Shown in pieces: positions 43,643 to 51,847 of a stretch of DNA of 64,000 bases (positions are counted from its first letter, which is position 1; every line of letters starts with the position of its first letter). The notes below the pieces were generated by a model that saw only the letters and a program-made list of their open reading frames with translations, made no database searches and was not told where the DNA came from. The translations under genes were made by a program, and so were the position numbers. Source of the DNA: Pseudomonas tructae (GTDB lineage: Bacteria; Pseudomonadota; Gammaproteobacteria; Pseudomonadales; Pseudomonadaceae); NCBI RefSeq assembly GCF_004214895.1, contig NZ_CP035952.1, forward strand, positions 496,001-560,000, in the 5' to 3' direction.

Positions 43643-46006
43643 TCAAGGCACCAGTTTCAAGGTGCTCTGCGCCGGAATCACCCCCATCTGTGCCTTGTGA
43701 TACCGGCCCTCGATATAGTCCTTGGCCTGATCAGCATAATGCTTGTCGAATAGCACCCCGCTTTGCCCGACCGGGTTGATGGTCAGCGCCTGGCCTGCAT
43801 CGGCAAAGTCGATCAGGCGTCGGGTGGACGGGCCATAGGTCACCGGCCACGGCGCCGGACCGATCTTCGCCGACAGGTTGTTCGGCACTTCATGGGTACC
43901 CGGTGCGGCAAAGGGGCCCACATTGAACAGCAGGTTCAGCGGCTTTTGCAGCCCCAGCGGATGGTTGTGGGTCAGGGTATGCGCCTTGCCCCATTGCCAG
44001 CCTGCCGGGTCGTTGCCGAAGGTCTCGCGCAGGTGGGCCAGGGTTTTACCCCAGGCCTGCTTCACCGCCGCAGTGCGGTCGCCTTGTTCGCTGCTGCCCT
44101 GCTTGCCCCACCAGGGTGAGTTGGCGTCGGCTGCCAGGCGAGGCAAGGCGGCGTCGATGGCGCGGGTGCTGATCAGGGTCTTGAACCAGGTATCGCCCAG
44201 CTCATCGTGCAGCGCCGCGTAGGCCAGCTCGTAGAGGAACTGGTTGAACAGCGTGGCGCTGACCGAGTCCACCGGATAGTCACCGTTCCACGCCGCCAGT
44301 TGCTCGACCAGTTCCTTCTGCTGATCGCCCTCGGCCACTTCGCGCAGTACCGAGAGCAGTGGCGCCAGGGTGCGCGGGCCGTAGTCGGTGATGGTGTCCA
44401 GTTGCAGAGCCTGGCTGTTCTGCTGGTCCCATTTGGTTTGCGGGTCGGCCAGGTGCTGGTTCAGGCGCTGGCCACGGTCGGCCAGGTTGTAGTAGCCCGG
44501 GATCGGCATGCTGGCTGGCGGCTGGAAGTTGGCCGAGACGATGTAGCCGCTGGCCGGGTTCTCTGACTGCGGGTTGGCACTGAAGGGGTAGAAACCCAGT
44601 TTGTCGGCCTGGGGCGTGCTGCCATCCAGAATGAAACCCGGGTTGACCCCTTCAGGGCGAATGGGCAACTGCGCCGCGGCCCACCAACCGATATCGCCAC
44701 GGGCGTTGGCCCAGATCAGGTTGAGCCCGGGTGCCTGAATCTTTGCTGCTGCGGCGCGCATCTTGTCCAGGGTGTCGGCGCGGTTGACTTGATAGAAGCC
44801 GTCGAGCAGTGGGTTCTTGGTTTCCAGGAACGCCCACCACAGGGCAATGGGCGCAGCGCCTGCAGTTTCGCCCAGCGCTGTGTTGACGATCGGCCCGTGA
44901 GATGAGCGGCGCAGGGTGATGGTCACCGGCGCTTCGTTCTTCACCGCAATCTGTTCCCGGGTCTGGGTCAACGTCTGCCACTGGCCGTTGATCTTTACCT
45001 GTTCGGAGTTGTCCGGGTTGACCTGTTCGGCGATCAGGTCGACGTCGTCGTTCTGGAACATGGTCAGGCTCCAGCCGAAGTCGCGGTTGTGCCCAAGGGA
45101 TGCGAAGGGGTTCAGCGCCTGGTGGTAGCCATAGAGGTTGAAGCCGGGCGCAGTCAGTTCCGCCTCGTACCACACCGAAGGCACGGCGAAACTGATGTGC
45201 GGATCGCCGGCCAGCAACGGTTTGCCGCTACGGGTGCGACTGCCGGAAATGGCCCAGGCGTTGCTGCCTTCGTACTGGGGAATGCCGGCATCGCTCAGGG
45301 CCTTGTGGCTGAGCTGCGCCAGTTGTTGCAGGCTTTGCCAGTCACTCGCGGCCAGGGCTGGCTTGCCGGCCAGGGCGCCTTGCGGGTTCCAGTCGAGGTC
45401 GAAGATTTTCAAGTAATCGGCGCCCAACTGGTCACGGATGTAAGTCAGCACAGGTTCGGTACGAAATGCAGCGGCAAAGCTGTAGGCCATGTAACCAGCG
45501 ATGCTGATGGTGTCCTGCGCGGTGAAGGGACGGGGCGTGATACCCAGCGCGTCGAACTCCATCGGCTTGGGATGGCTATCCTGCCAGGCGTTCACGCCTT
45601 CGAGGTAAGCCTGCAGGGCAAGCCAGGCTGGCGAGGTTTTGTCCTGGCGTTCGACGTAAAGCTCGGCCTGCTCGCGAATGCGCAGGCTGCGGAACAGGGT
45701 GTCGGTGGTCACCAGCTTGCTGCCGAGGATTTCGGCCAGCTCGCCGCGGGCCAGGCGACGGACGATCTCCATCTGGAACAGGCGGTCCTGGGCATGCACA
45801 TAGCCCAGGGCGCGGTACAGGTCGGCCTCGTTCTGCGCCTGGATATGCGGCACGCCGCGGGCGTCGTAGCGCACGCTGACCGGCGCCTGCAGGCTGCTCA
45901 AGGTGACCTCGCCATCGCGTTGCGGCAGCTTGCCGTGCACATACCAGTAACTACCGCCAGCGGCCGCGGCAATGACCACGGCGAGGAAGGTCAGGCTGCG
46001 CTTCAT
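43643..46006 (-). CDS. Penicillin-acylase-family Ntn hydrolase
   Basis: A 787-residue precursor with an N-terminal membrane or signal segment (about 4-22), an alpha-chain region with ALGYVHAQDRLFQMEIVRRLARGELAEILG, and Ser248 in YEGSNAWAISGSRT. Ser248 would become the N-terminal nucleophile of the beta chain after autocleavage. GDPHISFAVPSVWYEAEL follows. Relatives hydrolyse beta-lactam side-chain amides or acyl-homoserine lactones (PvdQ, QuiP, HacB), so substrate cannot be assigned from sequence alone. It acts in the periplasm. It appears monocistronic and divergent from the acetyltransferase gene. Confidence 0.9.
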   Translation of the reverse strand: MKRSLTFLAVVIAAAAGGSYWYVHGKLPQRDGEVTLSSLQAPVSVRYDARGVPHIQAQNEADLYRALGYVHAQDRLFQMEIVRRLARGELAEILGSKLVTTDTLFRSLRIREQAELYVERQDKTSPAWLALQAYLEGVNAWQDSHPKPMEFDALGITPRPFTAQDTISIAGYMAYSFAAAFRTEPVLTYIRDQLGADYLKIFDLDWNPQGALAGKPALAASDWQSLQQLAQLSHKALSDAGIPQYEGSNAWAISGSRTRSGKPLLAGDPHISFAVPSVWYEAELTAPGFNLYGYHQALNPFASLGHNRDFGWSLTMFQNDDVDLIAEQVNPDNSEQVKINGQWQTLTQTREQIAVKNEAPVTITLRRSSHGPIVNTALGETAGAAPIALWWAFLETKNPLLDGFYQVNRADTLDKMRAAAAKIQAPGLNLIWANARGDIGWWAAAQLPIRPEGVNPGFILDGSTPQADKLGFYPFSANPQSENPASGYIVSANFQPPASMPIPGYYNLADRGQRLNQHLADPQTKWDQQNSQALQLDTITDYGPRTLAPLLSVLREVAEGDQQKELVEQLAAWNGDYPVDSVSATLFNQFLYELAYAALHDELGDTWFKTLISTRAIDAALPRLAADANSPWWGKQGSSEQGDRTAAVKQAWGKTLAHLRETFGNDPAGWQWGKAHTLTHNHPLGLQKPLNLLFNVGPFAAPGTHEVPNNLSAKIGPAPWPVTYGPSTRRLIDFADAGQALTINPVGQSGVLFDKHYADQAKDYIEGRYHKAQMGVIPAQSTLKLVP

Positions 46007-46090
46007 CGTGACTCCTTGTGCTTTTTTGCGGATCTTGTGGTCCGATCATCGAGGTAAAGTCGGACAGAGGATAGTCCCAAAGGAGGGAAG

Positions 46091-46639
46091 ATGAAGCTCA
46101 GTGAAAAGCAGAAGATGCTCGGCGGCCAGCTCTATCACGCCAGTTGCCCGCAGCTGCAGGCCGAACAGATCGCCAACAAAAACTGGATGGCGCGCTACAA
46201 CAACAGCGCCGAACTGCTCAACGAGCAACGCCATGGTTTGCTGGGCGAGCACTTTGGCAAGATCGGTGACGGTGTGGTGATTCGCCCGCCGTTCTACTGC
46301 GACTACGGCTACAACATCAGCGTCGGCGCCAATGTGTTCATGAATTTCAACTGCGTGATCCTCGACGTTACCCCGGTGAGCATTGGCGATGATTGCCAGA
46401 TCGGCCCAGCGGTGCAGATCTACACCGCCGACCATCCGCTGGACCCGGAGCTGCGCCGCAGCGGCCTGGAAAGCGGGCGGCCGGTAACGATCGGCAACAA
46501 TGTCTGGATCGGCGGCGGGGCGATCATCCTGCCGGGGGTGGCGGTGGGTGATAACGCAGTGATCGGTGCCGGCAGCGTGGTGACCCGCGATGTGCCGGCG
46601 GGTGCCACCGTGGTCGGTAACCCGGCGCGGGTACGGTGA
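46091..46639 (+). CDS. Maltose/galactoside-type O-acetyltransferase
   Basis: A 182-residue left-handed beta-helix acetyltransferase of the Maa/LacA/NodL group: N-terminal Mac domain ([22 protein letters not shown]), [22 protein letters not shown], the catalytic His in [14 protein letters not shown] and hexapeptide repeats to VVGNPARVR. It acetylates sugars with acetyl-CoA, probably for detoxification. AGGAGGG precedes the ATG. Confidence 0.92.
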   Translation: MKLSEKQKMLGGQLYHASCPQLQAEQIANKNWMARYNNSAELLNEQRHGLLGEHFGKIGDGVVIRPPFYCDYGYNISVGANVFMNFNCVILDVTPVSIGDDCQIGPAVQIYTADHPLDPELRRSGLESGRPVTIGNNVWIGGGAIILPGVAVGDNAVIGAGSVVTRDVPAGATVVGNPARVR

Positions 46640-46645
46640 AAGCTG

Positions 46646-46676
46646 CCTGTGGGTACGTGTCGGTCGTCCCCACAGG
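46646..46676 (-). terminator. Hairpin after immunity gene 2 (duplicated unit)
   Basis: CCTGTGGG (46646-46653) and CCCACAGG (46669-46676) flank a 15-nt loop. It is the diverged copy of the hairpin after the other immunity gene. Confidence 0.55.
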
Positions 46677-46684
46677 CATCTGGT

Positions 46685-46960
46685 TCAGGCAGGTTTGAAG
46701 CCGGGCTTGCCGTTGGCAGCGCGCCATTCCTTGACGCGTCTCAGGACGCCTTCGGGGCTGTCTTCTTCGCCTACGGCGGGGTAGCAAATGACGTCGGATT
46801 TGCCGGGGTGTTCGGTGATGGTTACGAAATGGTTCATTAACTTGTCAATGTACTGGCCATATTCCTTTCCGGTAAGCCCAGATCGATTCTCGAAGAACTC
46901 ACGAACAAGCTCCAGGAATTCGGCGTCGGTGTAATCCTCAATGCGCTGCTTCAGTTCCAT
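46685..46960 (-). CDS. Colicin/S-pyocin DNase immunity protein (copy 2)
   Basis: A 91-residue acidic protein of the Im2/Im7/Im8/Im9 family: MELKQRIEDYTDAEFLELVREFFE..., VTITEHPGKSDVICYPAVGEEDSPEGVLRRVKEWRAANGKPGFKPA. The SDxIxYP segment is the nuclease-binding helix III region (Tyr in ICYP). It inhibits the matching HNH DNase by binding next to its active site. The start is fixed by AGGAG nine nt upstream. It is a tandem paralogue of the gene at 47019, with identical last residues but different helix II, so specificity may differ. Confidence 0.92.
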   Translation of the reverse strand: MELKQRIEDYTDAEFLELVREFFENRSGLTGKEYGQYIDKLMNHFVTITEHPGKSDVICYPAVGEEDSPEGVLRRVKEWRAANGKPGFKPA

Positions 46961-46978
46961 GATTATGGTCTCCTGCTG

Positions 46979-47010
46979 CCTGTGGGTACCTGTCGGGTCG
47001 TACCCACAGG
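46979..47010 (-). terminator. Hairpin after immunity gene 1
   Basis: Perfect 11-bp arms CCTGTGGGTAC (46979-46989) and GTACCCACAGG (47000-47010) with a 10-nt loop, directly after the first immunity gene. It is repeated about 333 bp downstream. Confidence 0.65.
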
Positions 47011-47018
47011 CATGCGGC

Positions 47019-47294
47019 TCAGGCAGGTTTGAAGCCGGGCTTGCCGTTGGCAGCACGCCATTCCTTGACGCGTTTCAGGACGCCCTCAGGGCTGTCTTCG
47101 TCACCTTCGGCGGGGTAGTAGATGAGGTCGGATTTACTTGGGTGTTCGGTGACCGCCTCAAGATGGCCCAATAATTTATGATGGAAGGCGTCGAGGGCGC
47201 TACCACGTAGTCCTGACCGATTTTCAAAGAACTCGCGGACAAATTCCAGAAATTCAGCTTCTGTGTAGTCTTCAAGTCGAGGTTTCAATTCCAT
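47019..47294 (-). CDS. Colicin/S-pyocin DNase immunity protein (copy 1)
   Basis: A 91-residue Im-family protein: MELKPRLEDYTEAEFLEFVREFFE, TEHPSKSDLIYYPAEGDEDSPEGVLKRVKEWR. It has the Tyr-Tyr pair (IYYP) of helix III that contacts the HNH DNase in colicin E-type immunity. ATG 47294 is preferred because GGAG lies nine nt before it and the length then equals the paralogue; an ATG two codons upstream is an alternative. It lies next to the decayed nuclease gene, so it is the probable cognate immunity gene. Confidence 0.92.
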   Translation of the reverse strand: MELKPRLEDYTEAEFLEFVREFFENRSGLRGSALDAFHHKLLGHLEAVTEHPSKSDLIYYPAEGDEDSPEGVLKRVKEWRAANGKPGFKPA

Positions 47295-47296
47295 CT

Positions 47297-48138
47297 TCAT
47301 GGTCTCCGGATGTGCAGATTGATATGGCGTCTGGGTGTCATGAGCGTGAGATTATCGAGATCGTAGACAGCGCCGCCATTCGCAATGTGCTCAATATGGT
47401 GCAATTCGAGTGTTCTACGTCCGCCAACTTGTTCCGTAGCGGGTGCAAACGGGGACAGCCCTTCTCTCATTCTGTCTCGGTTTTTCTTGTTGAAATGAAT
47501 ACGTAACTCAGCATTGTCTTCTACCGCCATCCAGAACGCCTCGCGCAGCTTTTCGGCAATTTGTGACGGAATGGGTGCACCGTCAGGTGTGCTCACCGCC
47601 TGGGCCCAACCCTCCCCGGGAACTTGCCCATACCCTGTCGCACCCCCTGCATACTCGCGCGCATCCTTGAGCATGATGTAGACCGGGGCGAGGCCCGAGT
47701 CGGCGGGGAAGACGATGATGTAGTCGTCGAAATGCGCATCGGTCAGCCCCGGCAGCGGCGACACGGTCGGGACAGTGGGGACATGGATCGTGCCTGGATA
47801 GTGGTGGTGGCGCCCACACCGTCAGACGTGAAGCTGTAGCTGTTTTGAGCCTGGCCTTGGCAGCGTTTTTCAAACCTGTTTCGAATGCGGACAGAACCGC
47901 TTCGAAGGTCGCCATAGCCCCCCGTGAGGCGGCGAGTACGAGTGTGTGGCTGGTGCTGGCAGTCCAGGCATTGAACACCGTTGGGGTTTGCGCCGCAGGT
48001 TGACCGGCCAGTGCAGCCAGGCGTGTCTGCTCTTCGAATGCTGCAGTGATGTTCTGGTGTGCGCTTGCCATGAGTTCGGCAAGCCACGCTTGTTTAGGAT
48101 TCGGGTGGCCTTAGGTGCACAGTTCCATTGTTAGACAT
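47297..48138 (-). pseudogene. Decayed S-type pyocin/colicin-like HNH DNase gene
   Basis: A bacteriocin gene remnant read in at least two, probably three or four, frames. A start with AGGAGAACCTGT before ATG 48138 gives MSNNGTVHL and then stops at 48094. Another frame continues as LAELMASAHQNITAAFEEQTRLA to about 47840. The last frame (47764-47297) gives PLPGLTDAHFDDYIIVFPADSG, a translocation-domain motif, and an intact C-terminal nuclease. The nuclease motif is HH-x14-N-x8-H-x3-H, exactly the colicin E9-type HNH pattern. Total length is about 280 codons against 600-800 in full S-pyocins, so receptor and most translocation domains are missing. Immunity genes remain downstream. Confidence 0.82.
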
Positions 48139-48221
48139 ACAGGTTCTCCTGTTCTGTATGTCGTCAGCCTAAAAAGCTCGGCCTCATTGAGTGCCATAAC
48201 TAATTAGGGTGTGCAGCCTGT

Positions 48222-48785
48222 CTACCAGGGGCAATAGCACCCCACCGCCATGGTGTGGGTGGCGCTGACTGCCCGGCCTTGGCTCAAGGCAAGCAGGATC
48301 GGCTCGATGAAGCTGTTGCTCGAGTTGCAGGTCGCGCCTTCGCTGTAGGGGCCGAAGTAGGCCAGTTGGCCGTTGCGGTCCCAGATCGCCACGCCGGGGG
48401 TGGCTGGCAGGTGTTCGGCGCCAGGCAGCTCGCTCAGCGGTTTGAGCGCGCTCAGGGTGGCGGGCAACTGGCCGCGCGTTCCGGGCTTTTGCACCACATA
48501 GAACTCCACGCCCTGGGGGCCGAAGTGCTCAATCAGCTCGCCCAGGTGCTGCTGGTTGCCGACGTTGCACGGGCAGGCCGGGTCCCAGAAGTGCACTAGG
48601 CGGATCGGGCCGGGGCCGGCAATGCTTGCCGGCAGTTGCAGGCGGTCGCCGGAGAACAGCGCGGTCTGGTTGTCGAAGGTGCGCAGGTAGCGGCTCTGGA
48701 AGCTGTCGTAGGCCCACCACAGGCCGGCGCCGCAGAGGGCAGCGAGCAACAGGCCAAGCAGGGTGCGGATGGGCGAGCGGGGCAT
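48222..48785 (-). CDS. DUF6436-like thioredoxin-fold membrane-anchored protein
   Basis: A 187-residue protein with an N-terminal membrane anchor (about 8-28, LLGLLLAALCGAGLWWAYDSF) and a thioredoxin-like domain containing VHFWDPACPCNVGNQQHL. The CPCN motif sits at the redox position. A C-terminal Cys-Tyr-Cys pair is also present. Probably periplasm-facing, perhaps in redox or metal handling; unproven. The start MPRSPIRTLLG at 48785 lacks a strong ribosome site. Confidence 0.72.
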   Translation of the reverse strand: MPRSPIRTLLGLLLAALCGAGLWWAYDSFQSRYLRTFDNQTALFSGDRLQLPASIAGPGPIRLVHFWDPACPCNVGNQQHLGELIEHFGPQGVEFYVVQKPGTRGQLPATLSALKPLSELPGAEHLPATPGVAIWDRNGQLAYFGPYSEGATCNSSNSFIEPILLALSQGRAVSATHTMAVGCYCPW

Positions 48786-48883
48786 GTCGGCAATGTCCGA
48801 AAAAAGTCGCCTAGCTTGCCATGCTGGCGGCGACAGATGAATATCACAGGTCAATAACCCGCTTTTGCGTCTGGAAATCTTTT

Positions 48884-49825
48884 ATGTCCGCGTCATTTCA
48901 GCCCGACTCCCTACGTGCCAGCCTGACTTCCCTGGCGGCGCGGCAGCCGCTGTCGACGCAGGCCCAGGCCTACCAGCGTTTTTATGGGTTGGACCTGCCA
49001 GCCCGTGACCAGCCCGTCGAACGCTGGCTCGGGCGCTTCGATGTCGCGGGGTTTGAGGTGGTCGGCCAGGTGTGGCTGCCACCTGCACCGGTGGCGACGC
49101 TGATTCTGCTACACGGCTTCTACGATCACATGGGCCTGTACCGGCATGTCATCGATTGGGCGCTGGACCAGCAGTATGCGGTGATCTCCTGCGACCTTCC
49201 CGGGCACGGGTTGTCCAGTGGCGAGCGGGCCAGCATCGATGACTTCGGGGTTTATCAGCACGTGCTGCAAGCGCTGTTCGAGCAGGCGCGCAGTGTGAAC
49301 CTGCCGCAGCCCTGGCATCTGTTCGGGCAGAGCACCGGCGGGGCGATCATCGTCGATCATCTGTTGCATGGCGGCGCCCAGAGCCCGGCCCAGGGTGAGG
49401 TGATCCTGCTTGCGCCGCTGGTGCGGCCCCGTGCGTGGCGTTGGTCGAAGTTCAGCTATTGGATGCTCAGGCCCTTCGTCAACGGCATCGAACGGCGTTT
49501 CAGCGAGAACAGCAACGATCCGACCTTCCTGCCGTTCCTGCTGGCTGACCCGTTGCAACCAAGGCGCTTGCCTACGGCCTGGGTCGGGGCGTTGCTCGAT
49601 TGGGTCAAACGCATTGAAGCGGCGCCGCACAGCCCGCGCCAGCCGCTGATCATCCAGGGCGAATGCGATATGACCGTCGACTGGCCGTACAACCTCAAGG
49701 TGCTCGGGGAGAAATTCGCTGCGCCGCGGACCCTGATGATCCCCGAGGCGCGGCATCACCTGGCCAATGAACTGCCGGCGATTCGCGCCCGCTACTTCGA
49801 CTTCATCGACCAGCGCCTGGGCTGA
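48884..49825 (+). CDS. Alpha/beta hydrolase (S33 / monoglyceride-lipase-like)
   Basis: A 313-residue serine hydrolase. LILLHGFYDHMGLYRHVIDW gives the oxyanion region and CDLPGHGLSSGERASIDDF the lid start. Ser150 lies in the elbow LFGQSTGG, Asp in QGECDMTVDW and His in EARHHLANE. It resembles lysophospholipase/monoglyceride-lipase-type proteins. There is no signal peptide. It is divergent from the thioredoxin-like gene and convergent with the DUF2059-like gene. Confidence 0.88.
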   Translation: MSASFQPDSLRASLTSLAARQPLSTQAQAYQRFYGLDLPARDQPVERWLGRFDVAGFEVVGQVWLPPAPVATLILLHGFYDHMGLYRHVIDWALDQQYAVISCDLPGHGLSSGERASIDDFGVYQHVLQALFEQARSVNLPQPWHLFGQSTGGAIIVDHLLHGGAQSPAQGEVILLAPLVRPRAWRWSKFSYWMLRPFVNGIERRFSENSNDPTFLPFLLADPLQPRRLPTAWVGALLDWVKRIEAAPHSPRQPLIIQGECDMTVDWPYNLKVLGEKFAAPRTLMIPEARHHLANELPAIRARYFDFIDQRLG

Positions 49826-50575
49826 TCACTTCAGCTGCGAGGCGTCCTGGCCAACCGCGAGGCCGGCACGAATCGCTGCCAGGGCGGCCTTGTAGTAGGT
49901 CTTGCCTTCGGCAGACTCGGCAAAGGTGGCGAACTCTTCCAGCTCGGCATCGGACAGCTCGCGATAGACGTACAGCAGGGTATTGTTCAGCTCGCTGCCG
50001 ATCTGTTCCATCAGGCGCTGGCGCTGGCCGTCGAGCAGGCCCTGGGCCTGGCCGCCGCCAAGCAGGCCGGGGATCATCTGGCTGAGGCTGTCGGCGGCGA
50101 CCCCGGCAATCGCCAGGCTCACTTCGGCACCGGCTTCACGGGCTGGCAGCGCCTGAGCCAGGTGGCCAACGATTAGCAGGCGGTTGTCGCTGGCCTGGAC
50201 CTTGGGCAGGCCCTTGGCATGCTTGGCCAACTGGTCGCGACGGGTGGCAAGCAGTTCGGCGGCAACGATCTTGCGCCCCAGCGGCGACTGGAAGAACGCC
50301 AGGGCCGGGGCCGGGTCGCTGAGGTTGGCGCGTAACTGGGTTTCGGCGCGCTTGTCCACGGCCTGAGCCTGGAAGCGCTGGTTGCTGTTGTTGACCAGCG
50401 CCTGGTAAACCGCAGGCGGCAAGCTGTTGCGATAGCGCTGTTGGGCGGCATCGAGGGCATCGGTAAAGTGGGCGCGCTGCTCAGGCCAGCCCGCCACCTT
50501 GTACAGTTGGTCGAGGCTGTCTGCCCAGACAGGCGTGGTGCAGATCATCATCAGCAGTAAAAACAAGCGGTGCAT
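49826..50575 (-). CDS. DUF2059-like periplasmic protein
   Basis: A 249-residue exported protein with a signal peptide (about 1-18, ending VWADS). It has two DUF2059-like segments: ALAFFQSPLGRKIVAAELLATRR and YRELSDAELEEFATFAESAEGKTYYKAALAAI. Function is unknown. It abuts the hydrolase stop with no gap, so the two genes converge end to end. Confidence 0.75.
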   Translation of the reverse strand: MHRLFLLLMMICTTPVWADSLDQLYKVAGWPEQRAHFTDALDAAQQRYRNSLPPAVYQALVNNSNQRFQAQAVDKRAETQLRANLSDPAPALAFFQSPLGRKIVAAELLATRRDQLAKHAKGLPKVQASDNRLLIVGHLAQALPAREAGAEVSLAIAGVAADSLSQMIPGLLGGGQAQGLLDGQRQRLMEQIGSELNNTLLYVYRELSDAELEEFATFAESAEGKTYYKAALAAIRAGLAVGQDASQLK

Positions 50576-50688
50576 TCAGGGCTCCTGTCGGCAGGGCGCT
50601 ATTGTCCTTGCCATGGCGGGGCTTTGTCGAGAAGCCATTGCATACTCTCGCCAAGTGGCGCTGTCGGATTTCGCAGCAGATCGATACT

Positions 50689-51321
50689 ATGCGCGACATG
50701 CACATATCACCTGATGACCCCCTGCTGTCGCGCATCGTCGATGACCTGGCCACCCGTGGCTGGTCGCAGCAAGATACCTTTGTTCCAGAGTCTCTGACCC
50801 TGGCGCTGGCGGCCGAGTGCCGCAAACGCGCCGCCGAGGGTGAACTGGAACCGGCAGCGGTAGGCCGGGGCGTCTCCCAGGAAGTCCGCGAGGGCATCCG
50901 GGGCGACCGTATCCAGTGGCTGGAGCCTGGCCAGGCCGAGCCTTGCGACCACTACCTGGCGCTCATGAACAGCCTGCGTGAAGCGCTCAATCGCGGGTTG
51001 TTCCTCGGTCTTGAGGACTTCGAATGCCACTTCGCCCTGTACCCACCGGGTGCCTTCTATCGCAAGCATGTCGACCGCTTTCGCGATGACGACCGGCGCA
51101 CGGTGTCTGCGGTGATCTACCTCAACCAGGACTGGCAGCCCGCGGACGGCGGCCAGTTACGCATGACCCTCAGGGGGGACGTCGAGCACGACGTGCAACC
51201 GATTGGCGGGTGCCTGGTAGTGTTCCTTTCCGGCGAATTCCCCCACGAGGTGTTGCCGGCTCATCGCGATCGCCTGTCGCTGACAGGCTGGTTCCGCCGC
51301 CGTGGCAACGAGCCGTTCTGA
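50689..51321 (+). CDS. 2-oxoglutarate/Fe(II)-dependent prolyl 4-hydroxylase-like protein
   Basis: A 210-residue oxygenase with the iron triad His127-x-Asp129 (FYRKHVDRF) and His186 (GEFPHEVLPA), and the 2OG-binding Arg in AHRDRLSLTGWFRRR. The segments ALYPPGAFYRKH and AVIYLNQDWQPADGGQLRM are typical of the P4Hc family. Bacterial relatives hydroxylate a protein proline, in P. putida EF-Tu (PPHD). The start is uncertain between ATG 50689 and ATG 50698. It is followed 1 bp later by the DUF523 gene. Confidence 0.88.
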   Translation: MRDMHISPDDPLLSRIVDDLATRGWSQQDTFVPESLTLALAAECRKRAAEGELEPAAVGRGVSQEVREGIRGDRIQWLEPGQAEPCDHYLALMNSLREALNRGLFLGLEDFECHFALYPPGAFYRKHVDRFRDDDRRTVSAVIYLNQDWQPADGGQLRMTLRGDVEHDVQPIGGCLVVFLSGEFPHEVLPAHRDRLSLTGWFRRRGNEPF

Positions 51322-51322
51322 A

Positions 51323-51805
51323 ATGGACAAGGTCCTGGTCAGTGCCTGCCTGCTTGGTCAGCCGGTGCGTTATGACGGACGTGCCAGTGGCCACCCGGAC
51401 TTGCTCCAGCAGTGGCAGGCCGAGGGACGGGTCGTGCCGTTGTGCCCTGAAGTGGCAGGCGGCCTGCCAACGCCGCGGCCGCCAGCGGAGATCCCGGGCG
51501 GGCAGGGGGCTGCGGTGCTTGAGGGGGATACCCAGGTGCTGACCGTCACGGGCGAGGATGTCAGTGCGCAATTCCTGGCCGGGGCGCAGTTGGCATTGGC
51601 GCTGGTGCGCCGCCACGGCATCCGTATTGCGGTGCTCAAGTCCGGCAGCCCGTCGTGCGGCAATGCGCTGACCTATGATGGCACCTTCAGTGGCACCAAG
51701 GTTGCCGGTGAGGGCGTGACCACCGCGTTGCTGCGCCGCGAAGGGGTACGGGTGTTCAGTGAGCTGGAGCTTGAGGCGGCGCAGCGGGCTCTGAGGCGAC
51801 TATGA
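51323..51805 (+). CDS. DUF523 family protein
   Basis: A 160-residue protein of DUF523 (2-thiouracil desulfurase/TudS-like): ILVSACLLG-type start (VLVSACLLGQPVRYDGR), PLCPEVAGGLPTPRPPAEI, and VLKSGSPSCGNALTYDGTFSGTKVAGEGVTTALL. The three conserved Cys (in SACLLG, LCPEV and SPSCG) fit the ligands of a [4Fe-4S] cluster described for thiouracil desulfurases. It is 1 bp after, and probably co-transcribed with, the oxygenase gene. Confidence 0.88.
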   Translation: MDKVLVSACLLGQPVRYDGRASGHPDLLQQWQAEGRVVPLCPEVAGGLPTPRPPAEIPGGQGAAVLEGDTQVLTVTGEDVSAQFLAGAQLALALVRRHGIRIAVLKSGSPSCGNALTYDGTFSGTKVAGEGVTTALLRREGVRVFSELELEAAQRALRRL

Positions 51806-51808
51806 CAT

Positions 51809-51833
51809 CATCGCGGGGCAAGCCCGCTCCTAC
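51809..51833. repeat. REP-like palindromic repeat
   Basis: A single CATCGCGGGGCAAGCCCGCT(CCTAC) copy 3 bp after the DUF523 stop, between convergent genes. Confidence 0.85.
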
Positions 51834-51847
51834 ACGGGTATCAGGCT

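Noticed and set aside
43643..46006. Assigning the Ntn hydrolase as a quorum-quenching acyl-homoserine-lactone acylase
   Set aside because: The penicillin-acylase fold alone does not tell the substrate; no quorum-sensing genes are adjacent.
47297..48138. Programmed ribosomal frameshift in the bacteriocin gene
   Set aside because: There are several frame changes and no slippery heptamer or pseudoknot was evident; loss of most of the expected protein length fits decay better.
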